A stretch of 64,000 bases of DNA. Source: Chloroflexota bacterium (GTDB lineage: Bacteria > Chloroflexota > UBA11872 > UBA12225). The notes beneath the pieces were generated by a model. It saw nothing but the letters and a program-made list of their open reading frames with translations. It searched no databases and was not told the origin of the DNA. Positions 34,699-42,775 of this stretch are shown here, piece by piece. Location of the stretch: positions 281,931-345,930 of the forward strand of contig JAUJOR010000002.1 of the NCBI GenBank assembly GCA_030447525.1. Direction: 5' to 3'. Within the stretch, counting starts at the first letter, position 1. Each line of letters starts with the position of its first letter. Position numbers and translations under genes: made by a program.

Positions 34699-36804
34699 AT
34701 GGCTTTAGCGACGGGCGCCGGCCTCGCCAAGGGGTTTGGCGCCGAGCGTGTCTTTGAGGACGTCTCCTTCGAGATTCAGGACCGCGACCGCATCGCCCTC
34801 GTCGGCGTCAACGGCAGCGGCAAGTCAACGCTCCTGCGCATCATCGCCGGGCTGGAGCGCCCTGACCGTGGCACGGTGGGCCTGGCCGGCGGCGTGCGCG
34901 TGGGCTACCTGCCGCAAGAGGTGACTTTTCCCGCGGGTCAAACGCTGCAGGAGTACGTGCTAGGTGCGTTCCAGCGCTTGCTGGAGATCGAGAACGAGCT
35001 GCGCGCCGTGGAGGCCGCGCTCAGCGCCGGGGGCACCGCCGGAGCGGTCGATGCCCTCCTGGAGCGCCACGGCAGGCTGTCTCACGAGTACGAGGACAAG
35101 GGCGGTTACAGCTACCACAACCGCGTCCGCGAGGTGCTCGCCGGCCTAGAGATTGGTGAGGAGCGCCTGGAGCAAGTCCTGGAGTCCTTTAGCGGCGGGC
35201 AGCGGACGCGCGCCGCCCTGGCCCGCCTGCTCCTCTCCGAGTATGACCTGCTGTTGATGGACGAGCCAACGAATCACCTCGATCTCTCGGCCACGGAGTG
35301 GTTGGAAGCCTTCCTGGTGCAGGCCCGGCCGGCGGTCGTCGTCGTCTCTCATGACCGCTACTTCCTGGACAAGGTGGCTGCGGTGACGTGGGAGATGAGT
35401 GAAGGACGGCTGGAAAGCTACTCCGGAAACTACACCAAGTTCGCCGCGCAAAAGGCGGAGCGTCTGGCCCGCCAGGAGAAGGAGTACGAGGCGCAGCAAG
35501 AGCACATCACCCGCACGGAGGACTTTATCCGCCGCTACAGGGCCGGGCAACGGGCGCGCCAGGCGCGAGGACGCCAGAAGCTGCTCGACCGTCTGGAGCG
35601 GGTGTCCCGGCCACGAGATCGAGCCCCCATGCGCGTGCAGATTCAATCCACGCTGCGCGCCGGGGATACCGTTCTGGCAACGGAGGACCTGATTGTCGCC
35701 GCCGGGATGCCGGCCACGCCTCAGCGCCATACCGTTGCCGAGCAGGGGGACGAGGCTCCGTCGTCGGGAGGGGCGCACGCCCGTTCGACGGCCCCGTCAC
35801 GGCTGTCGTCGGGCCAGCCGGTGGTATACGCCGCCCCGCGGGGGCGCGCCGTGCCTCCCCAGTCGGTGCTCTTCCGCTGCCCGGACGTGGAGATCAGGCG
35901 CGGGGACCGCGTGGCGATCGTCGGCCCGAACGGCACGGGGAAGACCACCTTTCTGCGCGTGGTCACCGGGGAAGTAGAGCCCGCCGAAGGTCGGGTGTAC
36001 CTAGGATACGGCGTCCAGCTGGCCTACTACGCCCAGGCTCATGAGCAACTCCATCCCGAGCGCACGGCGCTGGGCGAGATCCAGGCGACGAAGCCGCTAA
36101 ACGACCAGGAGGCCCGGACCTACCTTGGACAGTTCCTGTTCTCCGGCGACGACGTGTTCAAGCGCGTCAGCAGCCTGAGCGGTGGGGAGCGCAGCCGGCT
36201 GGCCCTGGCCAAGATGGCCCTCGGCAACGCCAACTTCCTCGTCCTGGACGAGCCCACCAACCACCTGGACATCTACGCCCGGGCGGCTCTGGAGGACGTC
36301 CTGTCCTCGTATAACGGAACGATCTTGTTCGTCTCGCATGACCGCTATCTGATCGACGCCCTGGCGACACACGTCTGGGAGGTCTCCGACGGCGGGCTCA
36401 CGGGGCATGCCGGTGGCTGGGCGGACTATCTCGTGGCTCGCGAGCGCCGGCAAGCTGCCCGGCGGCAAGCAGGCTTGCCGCCCCGGCCGGCCGGGGCGGC
36501 TCCGGCTGAGGGGCAGCTCAGCGACGCCCGGCCCGGGGCGTCCCAGGAGACGCGCCGGGGGGCCAAGGCGCTGGCCGCTCGGCGCGAGGCCCTGGCGCGG
36601 CTGGAGGCCGAGATTGGCGCCTGTGGGGAACGTCTGCGCATCCTGGACGCGCAGCTGGCGGCGGCCAGCGCCGCCGGGGATGCGGCGCAGATCGCCGATC
36701 TCGGGAACCAGCACGTCGCGGCTACCGAGGCGCTGGCCCGGCACGAAGAGCAGTGGCTGGCGCTGAGTGAAACCGTGGAGGGTGTCGCCGTCGCCGGAGA
36801 CTGA
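34699..36804 (+). CDS. ABC-F family ATPase
   Basis: Two ATP-binding cassettes and no membrane segments, the layout of ribosome-associated ABC-F factors (EttA, Uup and antibiotic-resistance types). Domain 1 has GVNGSGKST, FSGGQRTRAALARLLL and LLMDEPTNHLD; domain 2 has GPNGTGKTT, SLSGGERSRLALAKMAL and LVLDEPTNHLD. The inter-domain linker is longer than usual, with a Ser/Ala-rich stretch. A C-terminal coiled coil (REALARLEAEIGACGERLRILDAQL, split here as REALARLEAEIGACGERL) resembles Uup. The last two codons and stop (36796-36804) lie inside the terminal repeat of an inserted IS, which replaced the original ending. Confidence 0.92.
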   Translation: MALATGAGLAKGFGAERVFEDVSFEIQDRDRIALVGVNGSGKSTLLRIIAGLERPDRGTVGLAGGVRVGYLPQEVTFPAGQTLQEYVLGAFQRLLEIENELRAVEAALSAGGTAGAVDALLERHGRLSHEYEDKGGYSYHNRVREVLAGLEIGEERLEQVLESFSGGQRTRAALARLLLSEYDLLLMDEPTNHLDLSATEWLEAFLVQARPAVVVVSHDRYFLDKVAAVTWEMSEGRLESYSGNYTKFAAQKAERLARQEKEYEAQQEHITRTEDFIRRYRAGQRARQARGRQKLLDRLERVSRPRDRAPMRVQIQSTLRAGDTVLATEDLIVAAGMPATPQRHTVAEQGDEAPSSGGAHARSTAPSRLSSGQPVVYAAPRGRAVPPQSVLFRCPDVEIRRGDRVAIVGPNGTGKTTFLRVVTGEVEPAEGRVYLGYGVQLAYYAQAHEQLHPERTALGEIQATKPLNDQEARTYLGQFLFSGDDVFKRVSSLSGGERSRLALAKMALGNANFLVLDEPTNHLDIYARAALEDVLSSYNGTILFVSHDRYLIDALATHVWEVSDGGLTGHAGGWADYLVARERRQAARRQAGLPPRPAGAAPAEGQLSDARPGASQETRRGAKALAARREALARLEAEIGACGERLRILDAQLAAASAAGDAAQIADLGNQHVAATEALARHEEQWLALSETVEGVAVAGD
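36788..36795. repeat. Target-site duplication, left copy
   Basis: CCGTCGCC at 36788-36795 matches 38567-38574 on the other side of the element. The strict duplication outside both inverted repeats is the 7-base CGTCGCC (36789-36795 and 38568-38574). Confidence 0.75.
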
Positions 36805-38567
36805 GTCATCCTAGTCGGTAGCCGCCCTGGAGGAGGCGCTGGAGGTGGGCCACGGCAGCGTCGCGTGGCGGGCCGTGGGCGCAGGGCAGGCGACCCGCGC
36901 CAGGGCAAGGGCGTCGCCGGCAGGCCGGTGAGGCGGTCGTGCCGGCCTGTCGGCGGGGGCAGCGCGTCGGCGCGCCGGCGGGGGCGAGGCACCAGGGGGC
37001 GAGGGTGCGGTTGGTGACCAGCTCCCGGGCCTTGGCCATCGCCTGGGCCCCGGGGAGGGTCCAGCTCATGCCCCGGCGCTTCATGCGCCGGGCCAGGAGG
37101 TGGGCATTGGTGCCCTCCTGGGTGCCCAGGGCCCGGGCGGTGGGTGGCACCTCGGCCGGGTCGACCTGAGCGCGCCAGGCGGCGCCCGCGTCGGGGGTGC
37201 CCACCTGTCCTTGGACGGCGCGCGGGCGTGGGCCACCTGGCGACGCGACCAGGACGCGCGCGGGGCGGGTGGGGCGTCGGCGGCCCCATCTGCCTCCGGA
37301 GCGGGCGCGGCGGCGACCGTCCCCGCTAGCGGGGGCGACGGGGAGGCCCAGGGGCGGGGAGCGCCCGCGGGCGCGCGGGGGCCGGCAAGGCGAAGCCCTG
37401 GGGGCCCCGCGCGGGCGGCGGCAGGGCCAGCAGGGCGCGGGCGACGGCGTGGTCGCCGGTGCGCACCGCCGCGTAGAGCGTGGCCCCGGTGTCGCGCCCC
37501 AGCCGCGGGCGCGTCCCGCGCCAGATGGAAGCCGTCCCGTTGGCGCACTACCCGCGGGAAGACGTCGGCCGCGCCATCGATCCAGGTGGCCCCGTCACCG
37601 CCCACGACCACTAACGGAAGGCGCTCAGGTCGTAGGTGCAGTGCAGCGCCAGACTGGCCCCCTCCCAGAAGGGCAGGGTCTCCCGCGCGTGCAGGTGGCA
37701 GTACACCTGCTTGGCCACCAGGCCGAAGTGCGGGCGCGGGTGCCCCGGGGTGGGCTCCCCCACCCGCTCCCAGCCCTCGTAGGCGCTGGCGCACTTGATC
37801 TCATACCCGGTGCGGTGCGCCGGCTCGCGCTGCGTCTTGACCCAGACCCCGTCCGCTTCGACGTACAAGGGCGCGACCACCCGCTCTCCGGCCGGCGCGG
37901 GCACCCGCCCCGTCTGCGTCCAGGTCTGGTGCGTCGCCACCTCGGCCGTCCGCACCCGCTCCGCCACCCGGCGCAGCTGCCGGCGCACGGTGGGCCCGGA
38001 GAGCACCCCCGCCGTCGTCGCCCCCAGCCGCGCGCAGCGTCGGCAAACGGCACGTCGGTGGCCCAGTCCAGGAGCAGCGCCAGCAGCGCCGGCGTGGCCC
38101 CTGGCGTGGCCCCCAGCCCAGGTGCGCATCCAAGAGGAAGTGCGCCCGGCCGGCCGGGTCGCGATACAACCGGCGCCGCACCTGCACGTCGCCCATGCGG
38201 GTCACCAGCGTCCGCCCCCGCCAGCCCACCACCGCGTGCCCCGCTGGCCGCGTCAGGTGCAGCCAGGCCTCCAGCGCCAGCAGCAGCGCCCCAGCCAGTT
38301 CGCGCGCGCGAAGGCGCACCGCCCGCGTAGCAACGCTCCTCCCAGTCCGCACCCGCGGGCGCCCCCGCGGTGCGCGCTCTGCCGCCCCGGCCGCCCCCGC
38401 GCACCAGCCCCTCGAATCCCGGCAGCGCCAGTTGGCGCGCCCCACTCCGCCCGCTACGCTTCGTCGTGCCACCAGTGCCTCCTTGCGTCGTCTGTTGCAA
38501 GCGCGCAGTGTAGGCACTGGTGGTCTTCCCCGCCTCTGACTCCACCTACCAGAATGACTCAGTCTCC
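36796..38567 (-). mobile_element. ISLre2-like insertion sequence with intact ends
   Basis: The left end GGAGACTGAGTCATCCTAG (36796-36814) and the reverse complement of the right end (38549-38567), GGAGACTGAGTCATTCTGG, match at 17 of 19 positions. CGTCGCC flanks both ends. The element is 1,772 bases and carries one broken transposase gene on the minus strand. It inserted in the last codons of the ABC-F gene. The ends are far better preserved than the gene inside. The family is inferred from the transposase fragments. Confidence 0.85.
36806..38517 (-). pseudogene. Frameshifted ISLre2/UPF0236-type transposase
   Basis: Transposase pieces occur in order but in changing frames on the minus strand. 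VVGWRGRTLVTRMGDVQVRRR is shown here as GRTLVTRMGDVQVRRR (about 38232-38113). Next come LLDWATDVPFADAARG (about 38100-38020), LYVEADGVWVKTQRE and YEIKCASAYEGWERVG (38030-37611), LVVVGGDGATWIDGAADVFP with DGFHLARDA (about 37614-37500), and RALGTQEGTNAHLLARRMK with RGMSWTLPGAQAMAKAR (about 37138-37015). At least four frameshifts separate them, so no active enzyme can be made. The GC-rich codon use resembles the host, suggesting long residence or a high-GC donor. Confidence 0.8.
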
Positions 38568-38669
38568 CGTCGCCGGGGCGACTTGACGCTTGGCTTCCGG
38601 CTAGCTACTGTAGCGGTGCAGCGGGCTCGTAGCAGCGGCGTGGACTTCCGCCCGGGAGCAGGATAGGAT

Positions 38670-38972
38670 ATGCCCCTCAACGTCATTATCGCCATTGCCC
38701 TCCTGGCTTGCTTCGCCGCCTGTGTGAACGGGTACCTGGGTGCCGGGTTCCTTCTCTTTCTCTACATCGTATTGCAGGGCATCGTGCGCCAGCGCGTGAA
38801 CCTGCCCTCTGGACCGCCGGCGGTGATCACGGAACATACGTGGGCGCCGAATCTCCTGCTACCGGTGATCGTCTTCCTCATCGTCTGGCAGTGGCGTCTG
38901 CGCGGGCGCATTGGACCCCAGACCGGTCTACGCGACCTGTTCGGGCGTCGTGGCTCGGGCAGTTTGGCCTAG
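38670..38972 (+). CDS. Small two-helix membrane protein
   Basis: A 100-residue protein with two clear hydrophobic segments (VIIAIALLACFAACVNGYLG with AGFLLFLYIVLQGIV, then LLLPVIVFLIVWQWRL) and a basic C-terminus. I do not recognise a family. TAGGAT lies immediately before ATG 38670, with AGGATAGG as a possible ribosome site. It is located just right of the insertion element; 38575-38669 otherwise holds only the displaced ABC-F tail. Coding is supported by the membrane pattern and length but not by homology. Confidence 0.55.
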   Translation: MPLNVIIAIALLACFAACVNGYLGAGFLLFLYIVLQGIVRQRVNLPSGPPAVITEHTWAPNLLLPVIVFLIVWQWRLRGRIGPQTGLRDLFGRRGSGSLA

Positions 38973-39068
38973 CCTGCGCCGGCCGGACTTTGGCTCTGGG
39001 CACCAGTGGCTGAACCGTCCGCTCAGGTTCATCAATGGCCTGAGAGCTGAGCAGCCGGACATCTCGTC

Positions 39069-40157
39069 TTGTTGAGCCGTATCCCGTTCTTGGCCACCGC
39101 CGCCCTGGTGGTGGCCTTGTCTTTCGGCTGGCTGGCCATGCGCAGCCGGCCGCTCCTCGGCGGCGCCGGCGTGGAGCCGGTGTTGTATGCCTCCAACCTC
39201 CATCAGCCGCGGGGCGTGGCGGTGGCGACGGATGGCAGCCTGTATGTCGCCGAGGCCGGCTGGGGGGTAGCCGGCCAGGCTGCCGTTGCCGGCAGGTTGA
39301 CGCGCATCACCGGCCGTGACCAACTGGCCGTCGTCGTCGATGACCTGCCGGCGGCCGCTGCGTCGGAGCCCCTTTTTGCCCAGGGCGGGCCGGCCACCCT
39401 GGCCAGCGTTGCGCCTCCGACGCGCGGGGGGCCGGGGGCCGGGGCTCGTATGTACCTCCTCTTCGGTGTGGGCGAGGGTCAGCCCAGCGGGAGCGTGGCC
39501 CTCTTGGACGTCTCTGAGGACGGCGCGGCGCTGCACCCGCTCGCCCCTCTGGGGATCACCCGGGATGAAGTGGCTGCCGCGCCGGCCACGGTGTGGGGAG
39601 CGCAGAGTTCGGGCAGTGGTTCCCTCTTGGCTGCCTTGCCGCTAGCCAACCAGCTGCTTCGCCTCGACCCGGCCACCGGTCGAGGCGTTTCCGTCACCGG
39701 CTTTATCGGCGAGGGGGGGAGCAACCCCCATCCCACCGGGGTGGCCTTGGCGCCTGATGGATCGCACTTCGTCGCCCACTTCGGCGCCGAGCCGTTCCGG
39801 CCGGGCTCGGGCCGAGTCGTAGAGGTGGCACCGGATGGGCGCTGGCAGCCACGTTATGAGGGCCTGAACTTCCCCGTCGCGGTCGCCGTCGCCCCCAGCG
39901 GGCAGCTCTTCGTTCTCGAGTTCGCCGCCGGCTATGATGCCCGCAGCGGGCGGTTCGCCCCTCGTAGCGGCCGGTTGCTGGCCCTCGGCCCGCAGGCCAA
40001 CCGGCGCCGCACCATCGTGCGTGACATAGACTACCCCACGGCGATTGCTTTTTCTGGCTCAGGGGACGCCTACTTCACCGAGGGTGGTGCCTTCCGCGGG
40101 CCCGGCGCGGGTCGCATCCTCCTCGTGCCAGGGCAGTCGCTCCTGCCGGCTCGCTGA
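39069..40157 (+). CDS. ScyD/ScyE-like beta-propeller protein
   Basis: 362 residues. An N-terminal hydrophobic segment (FLATAALVVALSFGWLAM) is a signal peptide or anchor, so the rest is probably outside the membrane. The body shows repeated propeller blades: PRGVAVATDGSLYVAEAG, HPTGVALAPDGSHFVAHFG, FPVAVAVAPSGQLFVLEFA and YPTAIAFSGSGDAYFTEGG. This is typical of ScyD/ScyE family and NHL/SMP-30-like proteins. No enzymatic residues can be assigned. The TTG start at 39069 is uncertain. Confidence 0.75.
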   Translation: MLSRIPFLATAALVVALSFGWLAMRSRPLLGGAGVEPVLYASNLHQPRGVAVATDGSLYVAEAGWGVAGQAAVAGRLTRITGRDQLAVVVDDLPAAAASEPLFAQGGPATLASVAPPTRGGPGAGARMYLLFGVGEGQPSGSVALLDVSEDGAALHPLAPLGITRDEVAAAPATVWGAQSSGSGSLLAALPLANQLLRLDPATGRGVSVTGFIGEGGSNPHPTGVALAPDGSHFVAHFGAEPFRPGSGRVVEVAPDGRWQPRYEGLNFPVAVAVAPSGQLFVLEFAAGYDARSGRFAPRSGRLLALGPQANRRRTIVRDIDYPTAIAFSGSGDAYFTEGGAFRGPGAGRILLVPGQSLLPAR

Positions 40158-40297
40158 CTCCGCCAGCCGGTATCCTCCACATTGGAACGTCGATGTTGGA
40201 TCGTCCAGACGAGGCCGATCGCCGGACACCGCACCGGCAACGCACAGAGATAGGATGACCGCGCCCAGGCGGGACATCTCAGAGAGGAGCACTCCCT

Positions 40298-41215
40298 ATG
40301 GCCACGCTGGAGACGCTGCGCCAGCACCTGCGAGGGGTCACGGCCTTCCCCGTCACGCCCTTCGACCGAAACTTTGACGTCGACCTTGCCGCCTTGCGCC
40401 ATAACGTGGACTGGATGATCGGCCGCGGAATCCGTAGCTTCGTCGCCGCCGGGGGCACCGGGGAACTGTACTCTCTGACGATGGATGAGGCCGCCGCCGT
40501 GCACCGCACGGTGATCGAGACGGCGGCCGGGCGGGCGGCTGTGATCTGCGGCGTGGGGGGCAAGCTGCGGGAAGCCATCACCCTTGCCCGGCAGGCGGAG
40601 GGGGCCGGCGCCACGGGCATCTTGATGCTCCCGGCGGCCTACGGAGTCGCCCCGGAGGATGGGATGCTGGCCTACTACGGGGGCATCGCTCGGAGTGTGC
40701 AGATCGGCGTGTTGCCATACGCCCGCGACTGGGCCGTCTTTTCACCCGATCTCCTGGCCGAGCTGGCCCAGGAGCCCAACGTGGTGGCCTACAAGGACGG
40801 CTCGTCTGACCTCCGCCTGTGGGCCCGGCTGCGCGCCCGCGTCGGCGACCGGCTGGTGTGGGTGGGCGGTGTCGGGGACGACATGGTGCACACCTACTTC
40901 GCCGCCGGGGCAGAGGGGTTCACGTCCAGCGTGGCCAACTTCATGCCGCAGGTGGCCCTGGACCTGTACGAGGCGGCGAACGCCGGGGAGTACGCCCGCG
41001 CCCGAGCGCTGTTCGAAGACAAGGTGCAGGCCTTTTATGCCCTACGAGCGAAGAAGCGGGGCTACGAGGTCTCCAGCGTAAAGACGGCCATGGAGCTCTG
41101 CGGTCTCCCTGCCGGGCCGGTGCGCCCACCCCTGGTGGCGCTACACCCGGAGGAGGAGAGCATCGTCGCCGGCCTGGTGGAGCGACTGGGCCTGCGGGCC
41201 ACCGCTGGCGTCTAA
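40298..41215 (+). CDS. 5-dehydro-4-deoxyglucarate dehydratase (DapA family)
   Basis: Class I aldolase-fold enzyme that dehydrates and decarboxylates 5-keto-4-deoxyglucarate to alpha-ketoglutarate semialdehyde in glucarate/galactarate use. It has 305 residues with FPVTPFDRNFDVD, the carboxylate-binding GGTGELYSLT, the catalytic Tyr in LPYARDW (Y141), and the Schiff-base Lys in VVAYKDGSSDLR (K166). KDG-type specificity is suggested by ELYSLT and AYKDGSSDLR. AGAGGAG about eight bases before ATG 40298 supports the start. The galactonate-dehydratase-like gene at 3.8 kb could be in related metabolism but is far away. Confidence 0.85.
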   Translation: MATLETLRQHLRGVTAFPVTPFDRNFDVDLAALRHNVDWMIGRGIRSFVAAGGTGELYSLTMDEAAAVHRTVIETAAGRAAVICGVGGKLREAITLARQAEGAGATGILMLPAAYGVAPEDGMLAYYGGIARSVQIGVLPYARDWAVFSPDLLAELAQEPNVVAYKDGSSDLRLWARLRARVGDRLVWVGGVGDDMVHTYFAAGAEGFTSSVANFMPQVALDLYEAANAGEYARARALFEDKVQAFYALRAKKRGYEVSSVKTAMELCGLPAGPVRPPLVALHPEEESIVAGLVERLGLRATAGV

Positions 41216-41448
41216 ACCAAAGCCACGGCGAAACCCGCAGACCGTCCAAGGAGCGGCCAGGGGGCTTCCACCTTAGCGTAGGTATAGTCCGTAGGCGTGT
41301 AGCCGCCCGGCGGTGACGAAGAGAATCCCCCTCTCCAGGCGCGGAGAGCGGGCTGGAGGGCAGGTTGCCCAGGCACCTCTGCAGACGAGCAGCTGTGGTG
41401 CCTGGGCCCTTGCCGACAGTGAGAGGACGGGCCCCTTGGAGAACCCTC
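41216..41448. terminator. Convergent gap with an 11-base-stem hairpin
   Basis: The gap between the dehydratase and the minus-strand zinc-finger gene holds a stem of GCCCAGGCACC (41367-41377) pairing with 41397-41407 around a 19-base loop. It is probably a bidirectional terminator, though without a T-run. Nothing else is seen in these 233 bases. Confidence 0.5.
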
Positions 41449-41877
41449 TCAGGCGGCGCGTCGCACGGCGCCGCGGCGCTCACGCTGACCCTGGCAACGG
41501 ACGCACAGCGTGGTGTCCGGCACAGCTGCCAGGCGCTCGGCTGGGATCTCCGCGCCGCAGGATTCACACAGCCCGTACTGCCCCTGCTCCACCCGCCGGC
41601 TGACGTGATCCAGGTCCGAGAGACGGCGCTCTAGCCGCCGCCGGAGAAGCTCGTCCGTTTCCTGCTGGCTGGCGAGCTGGGCCGCCGTCACCAGGCTCTC
41701 GAAGTCTCCGCCGTAGGGCGTGCGGTCGCCGTCCTTCTGCTGGAGGGTGGCCACATCCTGGTGCAGGCGCTGCTTGAGCGCTTTGAGGGCCTCCAGCTTG
41801 GCGTGCTCGTCGCCCCTGGAAACTGCCGGCAACGTGTCCCCCTCAGCGATCTGCTTGTCGGGGCTCTGGCTCATCAT
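41449..41877 (-). CDS. DksA/TraR-type C4 zinc-finger protein
   Basis: A 142-residue protein. The N-terminal two thirds is a helical coiled coil (EALKALKQRLHQDVATL and ELLRRRLERRLSDLDHV), and the C-terminus has one zinc knuckle with C104, C107, C125 and C128 (LCESCGAEIP and TLCVRCQ). Family members bind the RNA polymerase secondary channel and alter promoter response to ppGpp; this one may also be a plain stress protein. AAAGGGA eight bases before ATG 41877 supports the start. A palindrome flanked by direct repeats lies just upstream. Confidence 0.88.
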   Translation of the reverse strand: MMSQSPDKQIAEGDTLPAVSRGDEHAKLEALKALKQRLHQDVATLQQKDGDRTPYGGDFESLVTAAQLASQQETDELLRRRLERRLSDLDHVSRRVEQGQYGLCESCGAEIPAERLAAVPDTTLCVRCQGQRERRGAVRRAA

Positions 41878-41880
41878 CGT

Positions 41881-41931
41881 TATGTCCCTTTCTCGGCACC
41901 TGTGCCGAGCGATCTGCTACCGTATGTCCCT
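41881..41931 (-). promoter_or_regulatory. Palindrome between two 9-base direct repeats upstream of the zinc-finger gene
   Basis: CTCGGCACCTGTGCCGAG (41892-41909) is a palindrome with 8-base arms and a 2-base centre. It is flanked by TATGTCCCT at 41881-41889 and 41923-41931. The proximal copy contains the ribosome site of the DksA/TraR-like gene. The arrangement looks like an operator or a leader hairpin; the factor is unknown. Confidence 0.5.
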
Positions 41932-42277
41932 CGCCGGTCCTCGCCCGGCAAGAGGGCGATACAACCCGGCCTCGTTGCCTGGGCGGCACTACACCTTCTT
42001 GGCCACGGGCTGCCATATTCGGGTGCCTCTGCACCAGATATATCACGCCACGCCCCGTTTGGGTGGATCATCACCAGATATACGATGCCACGCTGTCCCT
42101 GGATTACCACCGAGCCATCGAAGGCCTGTGGCATTCCGGACGGCTGGTCTCCAATTGCAAGAAGCATGCCGTGACGTCCGGCGCGGCCATGGCTTCCCTG
42201 GCGCTGCGCCGGATAAACCCCGCGCCCGCGGCGGGGGTGCAGTGGAGTGAGGGGGCAGAGCCGGGCCGGGAGTGGGC
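41932..42277. repeat. Gene-free stretch with a 40-base-spaced direct repeat
   Basis: CACCAGATATATCACGCC at 42032 recurs as CACCAGATATACGATGCC at 42072, both followed by ACGC. Local AT content is higher than around it. The repeat may be a regulatory site or a relic. No gene can be supported here on either strand. Confidence 0.5.
42213..42236 (-). terminator. Rho-independent terminator of the two-helix membrane gene
   Basis: On the minus strand, CCCCGC pairs with GCGGGG across a 7-base loop (42218-42236) and is followed by TTTAT. It lies 42 bases past the stop of the minus-strand gene at 42278. It is the only hairpin in the window that I found with a T-rich tail. Confidence 0.6.
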
Positions 42278-42544
42278 CTAGCTTTCTTCGCTGCGTGAGC
42301 CGAGGCGGTACCCCAGCATCAAGAGGTAGCCGATCACGAGGAGCACGGCAGGGATTGCGGGCCGGGCGGTAAACCAGCCCACATCCACGTTCGCCTGGCC
42401 AAAATCATGAATCAGGCCGGCGAAGAGGATGAGGAAGATGACGATCGCACCGGTCAAGAACCAGGGACGCAGTCTACGCAGTAACAGCAAAGGCCACCCC
42501 CCATGCGCCGCCTGGCCGTGCCGGCCGGTTAGCGCCGGAAGCAT
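42278..42544 (-). CDS. Small two-helix membrane protein
   Basis: About 88 residues from ATG 42544, with two hydrophobic helices (FLTGAIVIFLILFAGLIHDFG and AIPAVLLVIGYLLMLGY) and a polar tail LGSRSEES. The first helix is split by no charge. A later TTG start would remove the first 18 or so residues, which look unstructured. No family is recognised. It is divergent from the GroEL-like gene and has a T-tailed terminator. The much longer open frame on this strand opposite the chaperonin is not credible as a gene. Confidence 0.55.
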   Translation of the reverse strand: MLPALTGRHGQAAHGGWPLLLLRRLRPWFLTGAIVIFLILFAGLIHDFGQANVDVGWFTARPAIPAVLLVIGYLLMLGYRLGSRSEES

Positions 42545-42563
42545 AGCCGTTGGCACAACGGTC

Positions 42564-42761
42564 TGCAACTCTACTCCGGCGGCCACCGGGCAGCCCCATG
42601 CCGGCGGTCCGCACCGCCCGCCATGGATAGCAGGGCGGAGCAATCCGTAGAATCCCTTGAATCGTACCCACCATAATAGGAACAAGTACCCAGGGTAATC
42701 GCTTGTGCCGTCGTTGCAGCCGGCATGTGCCGGCTCAGCCAAGCGCCAGGGTAGAGTTGCA
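42564..42761. repeat. 198-base segment bounded by 11-base inverted repeats
   Basis: TGCAACTCTAC (42564-42574) is the exact complement of GTAGAGTTGCA (42751-42761). Inside lies another palindrome, AGCCGGCATGTGCCGGCT (42718-42735), and AT-rich stretches (CATAAT at 42672) that could be promoters for either divergent gene. No target duplication is seen. It could be a regulatory loop or a small non-autonomous element. Confidence 0.5.
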
Positions 42762-42775
42762 AAGAGCCACTTTTT

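Noticed and set aside
36796..38567. Several separate hypothetical genes in the IS region
   Set aside because: The frames fit together as consecutive pieces of one transposase broken by frameshifts, inside clear IS ends.
42545..42775. CIRCE operator upstream of the GroEL-like gene
   Set aside because: I looked for TTAGCACTC-N9-GAGTGCTAA and found no match; the inverted repeats present have different sequence and spacing.
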